From JBFHRE01 sp041591895 (GTDB lineage Bacteria; Actinomycetota; Acidimicrobiia; Spongiisociales; ZC4RG35): a stretch of DNA of 11,822 nt. The notes under the pieces were generated by a model. The model had not been told where the DNA came from. It saw nothing but the letters and a program-made list of their open reading frames with translations, and did no database searches. The stretch lies in contig JBFHRE010000080.1 in assembly GCA_041591895.1 (NCBI GenBank), positions 1 to 11,822 on the forward strand, written 5' to 3'. Below are positions 1 to 5,554 of the stretch, piece by piece. Both the position numbers and the translations under genes were made by a program. Within the stretch, counting starts at the first letter, position 1. Every line of letters starts with the position of its first letter.

Positions 1-107
1 GTCCAGAGTCCGTCATAGCCGAGTTGTTCTGCCCGGACGGCGGCCTCCCGGGCCTCCGGCCACGTGTATACCTGGTTCCAGAGTTGGAGCCCGACCGTGA
101 TCGCCAC
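1..107 (-). CDS. Luciferase-like (probably F420-dependent) oxidoreductase, N-terminal fragment
   Basis: This is the 5' end of a minus-strand gene cut by the window edge; 35 codons are visible from a GTG start. The peptide begins VAITVGLQLWNQ, continues with TWPEAREAAVRAEQLGYD and ends GLW. This is the first beta strand and helix of luciferase-like monooxygenase TIM barrels, where the G-L-Q-L-W start, A-x-x-A-E-x-L-G-[FY]-D and the following L-W are typical. In actinobacteria most such proteins use coenzyme F420 to oxidise or reduce small molecules; the true substrate cannot be told. The GTG is preferred because no in-frame start lies just upstream and a TACCCT -10 element ends 7 bases before it, implying a leaderless mRNA. 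The family call is fairly secure; F420 rather than FMN is inference. Confidence 0.8.
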   Translation of the reverse strand, partial: MAITVGLQLWNQVYTWPEAREAAVRAEQLGYDGLW

Positions 108-113
108 CTGTCG

Positions 114-119
114 AGGGTA
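114..119 (-). promoter_or_regulatory. -10 element of a leaderless promoter for the luciferase-like gene
   Basis: On the minus strand the hexamer is TACCCT (TANNNT class), and its last base is exactly 7 nucleotides before the G of the GTG start. That spacing places transcription initiation on the start codon. No Shine-Dalgarno sequence precedes the GTG. Leaderless genes of this layout are common in actinobacteria. Confidence 0.55.
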
Positions 120-262
120 CCAACCGGGCCTGTGTGCCGCTGCGGGGGTCACCGACAGAAATCAGAAGGTCCGTTCTTGCTGCGACTCGGCCACCGCATA
201 GGTTGTGGGACGACCGAGAGCCGGGAAGACGGGGTGGTGGGCGAAACTACACCGTTTTGTAA

Positions 263-324
263 CCCCAGCCGTAACCGTGAACCTGGGCTGGGACGACACC
301 GCCACCGCCATGATCGTTCCCAGC
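263..324. other. Three-segment inverted repeat (two mutually exclusive hairpins)
   Basis: Within the 265-bp gap between the two divergent leaderless genes, CCCAGCC (264-270) can pair with GGCTGGG (286-292). GCTGGGA (287-293) can instead pair with TCCCAGC (318-324), extended by CGA/TCG after a one-base bulge. The middle segment is shared, so only one hairpin can form at a time. Both predicted promoters point outward from the gap, so it is unclear whether this stretch is transcribed. It may be chance or a binding site. I see no credible gene in 120-360. Confidence 0.3.
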
Positions 325-360
325 ATCGACAGCCAGGCTTCCGCGTCGAGAGGCTCGACC

Positions 361-366
361 TAACCT
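361..366 (+). promoter_or_regulatory. -10 element of a leaderless promoter for the DUF1801 gene
   Basis: TAACCT (TANNNT class) ends exactly 7 bases before the G of the GTG start at 373, the same geometry as the divergent luciferase-like gene. There is no Shine-Dalgarno sequence upstream of this start, which supports a leaderless transcript. Confidence 0.6.
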
Positions 367-372
367 CCCCGT

Positions 373-777
373 GTGACCTGGACCAAAGACCCACGAGTCG
401 ATGAGTACATCGATGCGCTGCCCGAATGGCAGCAGGAGATCTGCCGGCAGGTGCGCACTCTGGTGCACTCGGCTGATCCCGAAGTCGAAGAGACGATCAA
501 GCGGACCGTTCAGCCCTACTTCGTGCTCGAAGGCAACATATGTGCTCTCCTCGCGGCGAAGAAGCACGTGAACATATTCCTTTACGACGGAGCGATCGTG
601 CCAGACCCAGAGGGCATCATCACGGGGGGCCACGCGAACGAGACTGCCAGGACAGTGGCGGTGCGCGAGGGCGAGACAGTGCCTACGGAACCTCTGGCCG
701 CGATGTTCCGGCAGATAATCGCCAACAATCGGGCTGGTGGCTGGCGGAAGCTCAAGAGGGAGCAAGCGCTGGATTGA
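373..777 (+). CDS. DUF1801 (YdhG-like) domain protein
   Basis: This 134-residue soluble protein belongs to the DUF1801/YdhG-like family, whose fold resembles frataxin-like iron-chaperone domains; its biochemical role is not settled. Family features seen are the start VDEYIDALPEWQQEI (residues 9-23), HSADPEVEETIKR (32-44), the core GNICALLAAKKHVNIFLYDGA (54-74) and a helical C-terminus ending GWRKLKREQALD. The length is normal for a single-domain member. The GTG start is chosen because family similarity begins within a few residues of it and a TAACCT -10 lies 7 bases upstream; a GTG two bases earlier runs straight into a stop. It ends 14 bp before the convergent tRNA-Leu, with no strong terminator visible. 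There is no signal peptide or membrane segment. The domain call is strong; function is unknown. Confidence 0.85.
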   Translation: MTWTKDPRVDEYIDALPEWQQEICRQVRTLVHSADPEVEETIKRTVQPYFVLEGNICALLAAKKHVNIFLYDGAIVPDPEGIITGGHANETARTVAVREGETVPTEPLAAMFRQIIANNRAGGWRKLKREQALD

Positions 778-790
778 GCAGATTGCTCGG

Positions 791-874
<84 letters not shown>

Positions 875-887
875 GAGTGGACCCGGC

Positions 888-893
888 ATGGTA
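888..893 (-). promoter_or_regulatory. Possible -10 element for the tRNA-Leu
   Basis: On the minus strand TACCAT (TANNNT class) lies 13 bases upstream of the mature tRNA 5' end, which predicts a leader of about 7 nucleotides. A CTGACG (complement of 913-918) could act as a -35 but the spacing of 19 is long, so this call is tentative. Confidence 0.35.
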
Positions 894-952
894 GCGGAGC
901 CGGTGGCCCCTCCGTCAGGTGGCCGCTCTTCCCCGCAACCCGGCGGTCCGGG

Positions 953-958
953 TAGCGT
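953..958 (+). promoter_or_regulatory. Possible -10 element for the fhaA-led operon
   Basis: TAGCGT (TANNNT class) ends 11 bases before the fhaA ATG, predicting a leader of only about 4 nucleotides. There is no good Shine-Dalgarno sequence before fhaA, so a nearly leaderless transcript would fit. The motif is short and the match could be chance. Confidence 0.3.
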
Positions 959-968
959 TTCCGGCGAC

Positions 969-1631
969 ATGAACCTGCTTCGCCAGTTGGAACTCCGCAT
1001 CGAATCGCTGCTGGAAGGTGCTGCCGGACGGGTCTTTCGGGGCCCGCTCCACCCGGTGGAGATCGCGGCGCGGCTCATGCGCGAGGCCGACCTCGCCTCC
1101 ACGACCGGCGATCACGGGCCGATTGCCCCCAACGAATTCGAAATCCACTTGAACCCGGCCGACCTTCCGCCTGACGAGGACACGGCCCGCCTTGCAGCCC
1201 GCCTCGCCGACCTGGTCGACGAGTCTGCTTTCGAGCGCGGGTGGCGCATGGACGGACCGGTCGGAATCCGGTTCTCGGCGGATTCGGGGGTTGCGCCAGG
1301 GGGCTTCCGATGCACTCCGCGCCTTCACGCCGGACCCCGGTCGGCCTGGGCGCAACTCCGGGGAGAGGGGATGGTCGACCTGACGGTGAACCATTGCGTC
1401 ATCGGGCGCGACCCCGAGTGCGACGCCGTGGTTGCGGCCGACACGACCAGCCGTCGCCACGCACTCGTCTGGCGTATCGGTGAGCAGGTGTTGATCCGCG
1501 ACCTCGGCTCGGCCAACGGCACGGTGGCCGACGGCCGGCGGGTAGGCGAGCAGCCCGTGGAGATCGGTCTCGGTTCGATTCTCGTGTTCGGTGAGGCCGG
1601 GTTCCGACTGGAGGGGATGCGCCGTGCCTGA
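969..1631 (+). CDS. fhaA: FhaA-like protein: DUF3662 domain plus FHA domain
   Basis: This 220-residue cytoplasmic protein starts MNLLRQLELRIESLLEGA and continues with GRVFRGPLHPVEIAARL, the hallmark of the DUF3662 domain of FhaA (roughly residues 1-118). The C-terminal FHA domain (about 135-216) keeps the phosphothreonine-binding residues G146-R147, S161-R-R-H164 and N183-G-T185. In M. tuberculosis, FhaA (about 527 residues) binds phosphorylated partners such as the MurJ pseudokinase domain and PknB; here the long disordered linker is almost absent. The ATG at 969 is chosen because similarity starts there; an in-frame extension to 822 would run through the tRNA-Leu antisense. It is the first gene of the wall-signalling operon and overlaps fhaB by 8 bp. 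Domains are certain; partners are inferred from the family. Confidence 0.9.
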   Translation: MNLLRQLELRIESLLEGAAGRVFRGPLHPVEIAARLMREADLASTTGDHGPIAPNEFEIHLNPADLPPDEDTARLAARLADLVDESAFERGWRMDGPVGIRFSADSGVAPGGFRCTPRLHAGPRSAWAQLRGEGMVDLTVNHCVIGRDPECDAVVAADTTSRRHALVWRIGEQVLIRDLGSANGTVADGRRVGEQPVEIGLGSILVFGEAGFRLEGMRRA

Positions 1632-2037
1632 GTTCCTCCTCACTGCGCTGCGACTGATATTCCTCGCCCTGGTGTATTTGTTCATCTGGCAGGTGGCCCG
1701 CTCGATCTCCGCCCACCTCGGGCTTCGCCAGGGTGGAGGGGGCCGCCGTCCCGGCTCCAGGCTCGTTGTGGTGAAATCCGACAGCCAGATCGGGCTCGAC
1801 TTCACGGTTCGCGACTCGACGGTGCTGGGGCGGAGCCAGGAATCCGATATCCAACTCGACGACCCATATGCATCGGAGTTTCATTTCCGCCTCACATCGA
1901 AAGACGACCGACTTGTCCTGACCGACCTCGGCAGCACCAACGGAACCTACGTCAACGGTCGTAGGGTCACCGCCCCCGTGGACCTCAACCGGGGAGACTC
2001 GGTCCAAGTCGGAAAGACGGTGATGGAGGTTCGATGA
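1624..2037 (+). CDS. fhaB: FhaB/FipA-like membrane-anchored FHA protein
   Basis: This 137-residue protein has an N-terminal membrane helix (LLTALRLIFLALVYLFIW, residues 5-22), a short Gly/Arg-rich linker and a cytoplasmic FHA domain (about 46-137). Phosphothreonine-binding positions seen are G69-R70, S84 with H87, and N106-G-T108 in DLGSTNGTYVNG. FhaB (FipA in mycobacteria) reads threonine phosphorylation by PknA/PknB and links it to cell division. The start is GTG at 1624, with GGAGGGG ending 7 bases upstream inside fhaA, giving an 8-bp overlap; a longer in-frame version from 1591 would lack both a ribosome site and family similarity. M. tuberculosis FhaB is only slightly longer (about 155). 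Its stop overlaps pstP as ATGA. Confidence 0.92.
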   Translation: MPEFLLTALRLIFLALVYLFIWQVARSISAHLGLRQGGGGRRPGSRLVVVKSDSQIGLDFTVRDSTVLGRSQESDIQLDDPYASEFHFRLTSKDDRLVLTDLGSTNGTYVNGRRVTAPVDLNRGDSVQVGKTVMEVR

Positions 2038-2753
2038 ACGTCATCTGGGCAGTCGCCAGCCACAAGGGCCGGATCCGCACCAACAACGAGGACTCCGCCT
2101 ACCCGCGGACGTCCGGCCGCAGCGGAGATCCCGTGGTCCTGATGGTGGCCGACGGCATGGGCGGTCACGTCGCCGGTGAAGTTGCTTCGCGGCTGGCCGT
2201 GGAGGCGGCAGCGGAGGAGGTGACCGGCGCCGAGGGGCGGATTCACTCCGCCAACCGGGCGATCCTCGAGGCGGTCGAGGAGAAGCCGTCCCTGGCCGGG
2301 ATGGGCACCACGCTCACGCTGGTCGAGTTCGACCCGCCCCAGTTTCTCCATTTCGCCCACATCGGCGACAGCCGGGCCTACCTCTTGCGAGCCGGGGAAC
2401 TGGGCCGCCTCACCACGGACCACACGGTGATGGAGGAGTATCTCAAGGCCGGGTCGATCACGCCCGAGGAAGTGGCCAACCACCCCCAGAGAAGCATGCT
2501 CACCAGGGCCCTCGGGCTGACGCCCGACATCGACGTCGACACGTTCGATCTCGCCGGAGTGGCAGGCGATCGGATCCTGCTGTGCTCCGACGGGGTCAGT
2601 TCGATGCTCGGCGACGATCAGATCGAACGGCACCTCAAAGCGGCGACCGCGGAGGAGGCGGCCTGGGCCCTCGTGGAGGAGGCCAACCGGGCAGGAGGGC
2701 ACGACAACATCACCGCCCTGGTGTTCGATCTCGTCGAGGCCGACGAGGCATGA
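2034..2753 (+). CDS. pstP: PP2C-family Ser/Thr protein phosphatase (PstP-like, catalytic domain only)
   Basis: This metal-dependent phosphatase removes phosphate from Ser/Thr residues of the kinase and its substrates. All PP2C motifs are present: NNEDS with D20, VADGMGGH with D40-G41, GMGTT (89-93), GDSR (111-114), LCSDG with D186, and HDN with D224-N225. These acidic residues bind the Mn/Mg pair. The protein is 239 residues and stops just after the catalytic domain. M. tuberculosis PstP is about 514 residues with a transmembrane helix and an extracellular domain, neither of which is encoded here; the next frame goes directly into rodA. It starts by ATGA overlap with fhaB, with GGAGG 4 bases before the ATG, and ends by ATGA overlap with rodA. 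Family call very secure. Confidence 0.95.
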   Translation: MNVIWAVASHKGRIRTNNEDSAYPRTSGRSGDPVVLMVADGMGGHVAGEVASRLAVEAAAEEVTGAEGRIHSANRAILEAVEEKPSLAGMGTTLTLVEFDPPQFLHFAHIGDSRAYLLRAGELGRLTTDHTVMEEYLKAGSITPEEVANHPQRSMLTRALGLTPDIDVDTFDLAGVAGDRILLCSDGVSSMLGDDQIERHLKAATAEEAAWALVEEANRAGGHDNITALVFDLVEADEA

Positions 2754-4039
2754 CCCGCAACCTGGAGGCGGGGCTACTCGCCGGGGCAGCGGCCCTCGCC
2801 GGGTTCGGCGTGGCGTTGGTCGAGTTTGCCGGCGGAGGCTCGGCCGAGGCACAGGTCGGTCTCACGTTCCTGATCTTCGGGGCCGCGTTCGGCCTGGTCC
2901 ACGTCGGGATTCGCCGGTTCGCTCCCATGGCGACCACCACCTTGGTTCCCCCGATTGCCCTCGTGACCGTGTTCGGGTTCGTCGAGATCTACCGGCTCGA
3001 CCCGGACCGGGCCTCGCTCCAGCGCTGGTGGCTGGTGATCGGAGCACTCGCGGCCCTCCTCACGCTCGCCTGGACCGGCAAGCAGGGAATCACCGTGCTC
3101 CGCCGGTACCGCAACATCTGGTTCGCGACCGGGGTAGTCCTCCTTCTCCTGCCCCTCTTGCCGGACTTGAAGGTGATTCGGGGCGTCGAACTGAACGGGT
3201 CGCGGTTGTGGATCGACATCGATCTCGGCTTCACCGGAATGTCGTTCCAGCCGGCCGAGATCGCCAAGTTGGTGCTGGTCGCGTTTCTGGCGGCATATCT
3301 GGCCGACCGCCAACCTGCCCTCACCCAGGCTCGCCGCCAGATCGGCCGCTTCTCTTTCCCCGAGCCCCGCCAGCTGGCCCCTCTGCTCGCCATCTGGATC
3401 GGAAGCCTGGGAGTGCTCGTTTCCCAGCGCGACCTCGGAGCGTCGTTGCTGCTCTTCTCGGTCTTCATCGGCCTGATCTACGCCGCCACCGGTGCCTCGG
3501 GCTACCTGACCGGCGGGCTCGCCCTGGTCGCGATCGGCGGCTACGGAGCGTGGCGGGTGTTCGACCACGTCCAGCGGAGGGTCACGGCCTGGCTCGACCC
3601 GTTCTCCGACTTCGCCGGTGCGGGTTACCAGCTGAGCCAGAGCGTCTTCGCCCTCGGCACCGGGAGCCTGGCCGGGTCGGGACCGGGACTCGGACGGCCC
3701 GATCTGATCCCGAATGCGATCACCGACTTCGTGTTCGCCGCGGTGGGCGAGGAATTCGGGTTCGCCGGATCGGTGGCGGTCCTGTGTGGCTACGCCCTGA
3801 TCGTGGCCTCCGGATTCGGGATCGCCCTGTCCTCACGGGACCGGTTTCGCAAGCTCCTGGCAACCGGGCTCAGCCTGATTCTCGGCGTGCAGACTTTCCT
3901 CATCATCGGTGGGGTCCTGCGGGTGGTGCCCCTCACCGGCATCACGCTGCCGTTCATGTCTTACGGGGGATCGTCGCTTCTGGGCAACTTCATCCTCGTG
4001 GCGCTCCTCGCCCGGATCTCCCATGAGGAGGCGACATGA
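2750..4039 (+). CDS. rodA: SEDS peptidoglycan glycosyltransferase RodA/FtsW family
   Basis: This 429-residue polytopic membrane protein polymerises lipid II into glycan strands together with a class B PBP. Family signatures seen are RLWIDI (152-157), SFQPAEIAKL (165-174), QRDLGASLLL (226-235), WLDPFSDFAGAGYQ (281-294), QSVFALGTGSLAGSGPGLG (297-315), PNAITDFVFAAVGEE (321-335) and GITLPFMSYGGSSLL (397-411). D287 aligns with the catalytic Asp of RodA/FtsW (E. coli FtsW D297). About 11-12 membrane segments are apparent. The start is the ATG overlapping the pstP stop (ATGA); a longer in-frame ORF from 2582 only shadows pstP. It overlaps pbpA by 4 bp, the usual pairing of a SEDS enzyme with its PBP. 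The RodA rather than FtsW label rests on this context. Confidence 0.93.
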   Translation: MTRNLEAGLLAGAAALAGFGVALVEFAGGGSAEAQVGLTFLIFGAAFGLVHVGIRRFAPMATTTLVPPIALVTVFGFVEIYRLDPDRASLQRWWLVIGALAALLTLAWTGKQGITVLRRYRNIWFATGVVLLLLPLLPDLKVIRGVELNGSRLWIDIDLGFTGMSFQPAEIAKLVLVAFLAAYLADRQPALTQARRQIGRFSFPEPRQLAPLLAIWIGSLGVLVSQRDLGASLLLFSVFIGLIYAATGASGYLTGGLALVAIGGYGAWRVFDHVQRRVTAWLDPFSDFAGAGYQLSQSVFALGTGSLAGSGPGLGRPDLIPNAITDFVFAAVGEEFGFAGSVAVLCGYALIVASGFGIALSSRDRFRKLLATGLSLILGVQTFLIIGGVLRVVPLTGITLPFMSYGGSSLLGNFILVALLARISHEEAT

Positions 4040-5487
4040 ACCGCCCGACCCGCCGCCTCGCCACCGCCATCTTCCTGGCGTTCGGGGTGTTGCTCGGATT
4101 CGTCACCTGGTACCAGGTGCTGGCTGTGGACCGTTATCGCAACGACCCGCGCAATGCCCGCACCGCACTCAGCGAGAGCGGCAAGGAACGCGGCGTGATC
4201 GTGACCCGTGACGGCGTGGTCCTGGCCGAGTCGTTCCCGGACCCCGACGAACCGACCGCCTATCTCCGCTCCTACCCCGAGGGCCCTGCTTACGCCCCGG
4301 TCGTCGGCTACACCAGCCTCCTGGCCGGCTCCGCCGGGCTCGAGCGGACCTTCACCGACGAACTGCGCTCGCGGCGTGATTTCACCATCTCAGACCTGAT
4401 TGCGGCCGCGCTGGGAGGGGACCTCCGCCCCCGCAGCCTCCAGGTCACCATCGACCCGGCCCTTCAGACCACTGCCTATTCGCTGCTCGAGGGCCAGCGG
4501 GGCGCGGTGGTTGCGATCGAGCCCAGCACCGGTGAGCTGCTGGCCTACGTGTCGGCGCCGAGCTACGACCCCAACCCGCTCACCCAGCCCGACGCACTGG
4601 ACTTCCGCCAGGGGCTGCTGGACGATCCGGCCGAACCCCTCGTGGACCGAGCCGGCAACAGCCTCTATGCCCCCGGGTCGACGTTCAAGACGGTCGTGGC
4701 GGCGTCGGCCATCGAGTCCGGGCTGGCCCGCCCGGAGACGGAGTTCCCCGACCTGCTCGAGTTTCCGCTCCCCAACTCGTCTGCCACGATCTCGAACTTC
4801 AGTGACGGCGTGTGCTCCACCGGTGACACCGTCACCCTCCAGGTGGCATTCAGTCGTTCGTGCAACACCGTGTTCGCCGACCTGGCGATCCGGCTCGGCG
4901 CCGAGCAGCTGGGCGACACGGCCTCCGACTTCGGCTTCAACCGGGAGTTCGAGCTGCCCTGGCCGACGGCCGAGAGCGTCTTCCTCACCCGCGAGCTCCG
5001 CGACGACGAGGCGGCCCTTGGGCAGTCGGGGATCGGGGAACGAGACGTACGGGCCACGCCCCTCCAGATGGCTCTCGTCGCCGCTGCCATCGCCAACGAC
5101 GGTGAGATGATGCGACCGTTCGTCGTACGTCAGGTATTCGACGCCGACGGGAACACCGAGCGCGTCTTCGAACCCGTACGCGAACGACGGGTGTTGTCGC
5201 CGGCCGCAGCGGCGGTCATGACCGAGATGATGGAGAGGGTCGTGACCAACGGCACCGGCGGGCGGGCGTCGGTGTCCGGGGTTCGGGTTGCAGGCAAGAC
5301 CGGCACCTCCCAGGGATCGGGCGGTCCGCCCGATGTGTGGTTCATCGCCTTCGCCCCGGTCGAGGACCCGAGCATCGCCATCGCGGTGCTGATCGAGGAC
5401 GGAGGCCTCACCGGGGAGGACGCCACCGGCGGCGCCCTGGCAGCCCCGATCGCAGCCCAGCTCATCTCGGCATGGCTCAACCGATGA
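4036..5487 (+). CDS. pbpA: Class B penicillin-binding protein, transpeptidase (PbpA)
   Basis: This 483-residue enzyme cross-links peptidoglycan. An N-terminal membrane anchor (about residues 8-29) is followed by a small dimerisation-type region containing GVIVTRDGVVLAES and by the transpeptidase domain from about 135. Catalytic motifs are S215-T-F-K218 in YAPGSTFKTV, S275-C-N277, and K421-T-G423 in VAGKTGTSQG. The length matches M. tuberculosis PbpA (about 491). The ATG overlaps the rodA stop (ATGA) and follows GAGGAGG by 4 bases. It is expected to act with RodA on the outer membrane face and to be the target of beta-lactams. No PASTA domains follow the transpeptidase domain, in contrast to PonA2/PbpX-type proteins. 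An 18-codon ORF starts on its stop codon. Confidence 0.95.
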   Translation: MNRPTRRLATAIFLAFGVLLGFVTWYQVLAVDRYRNDPRNARTALSESGKERGVIVTRDGVVLAESFPDPDEPTAYLRSYPEGPAYAPVVGYTSLLAGSAGLERTFTDELRSRRDFTISDLIAAALGGDLRPRSLQVTIDPALQTTAYSLLEGQRGAVVAIEPSTGELLAYVSAPSYDPNPLTQPDALDFRQGLLDDPAEPLVDRAGNSLYAPGSTFKTVVAASAIESGLARPETEFPDLLEFPLPNSSATISNFSDGVCSTGDTVTLQVAFSRSCNTVFADLAIRLGAEQLGDTASDFGFNREFELPWPTAESVFLTRELRDDEAALGQSGIGERDVRATPLQMALVAAAIANDGEMMRPFVVRQVFDADGNTERVFEPVRERRVLSPAAAAVMTEMMERVVTNGTGGRASVSGVRVAGKTGTSQGSGGPPDVWFIAFAPVEDPSIAIAVLIEDGGLTGEDATGGALAAPIAAQLISAWLNR

Positions 5488-5540
5488 CATCCACCCCCGA
5501 ACCCGGCCCGATAGCCGGAGAACGCCACCCCACCCCTTAG
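5484..5540 (+). other. 18-codon ORF in the pbpA-pknB gap
   Basis: The ATG overlaps the pbpA stop in the same ATGA arrangement used by fhaB-pstP, pstP-rodA and rodA-pbpA. It would encode an 18-residue Pro/Thr-rich peptide beginning MTSTPEPGPIAGERH and ends in TAG, which is also the start of the pknB -10 element. No similarity is recognised. It could be a coupling or terminating mini-ORF, or a scar of a lost gene such as pknA, which lies here in mycobacteria. A weak 5-bp hairpin, CCGGC/GCCGG (5503-5518), lies inside it. Whether it is translated cannot be decided from sequence. Confidence 0.25.
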
Positions 5541-5543
5541 AAT
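5538..5543 (+). promoter_or_regulatory. Internal -10 element for pknB
   Basis: TAGAAT (a good TANNNT match) lies in the only real gap of the operon and ends 12 bases before the pknB ATG, so the predicted transcript has a leader of about 5 nucleotides. pknB lacks a Shine-Dalgarno sequence, consistent with near-leaderless initiation from here. This would let the kinase be expressed independently of the upstream genes. There is no clear -35. Confidence 0.5.
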
Positions 5544-5554
5544 CACCGGGCTCC

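Noticed and set aside
24..404. 126-codon plus-strand ORF at the left edge
   Set aside because: Its product is Arg/Pro/Gly-rich without any domain; it overlaps the luciferase-like gene antisense and runs into the DUF1801 gene in another frame.
2582..2749. Upstream extension of rodA
   Set aside because: It only shadows the end of pstP in another frame; the ATGA overlap at 2750 gives the family-like start.
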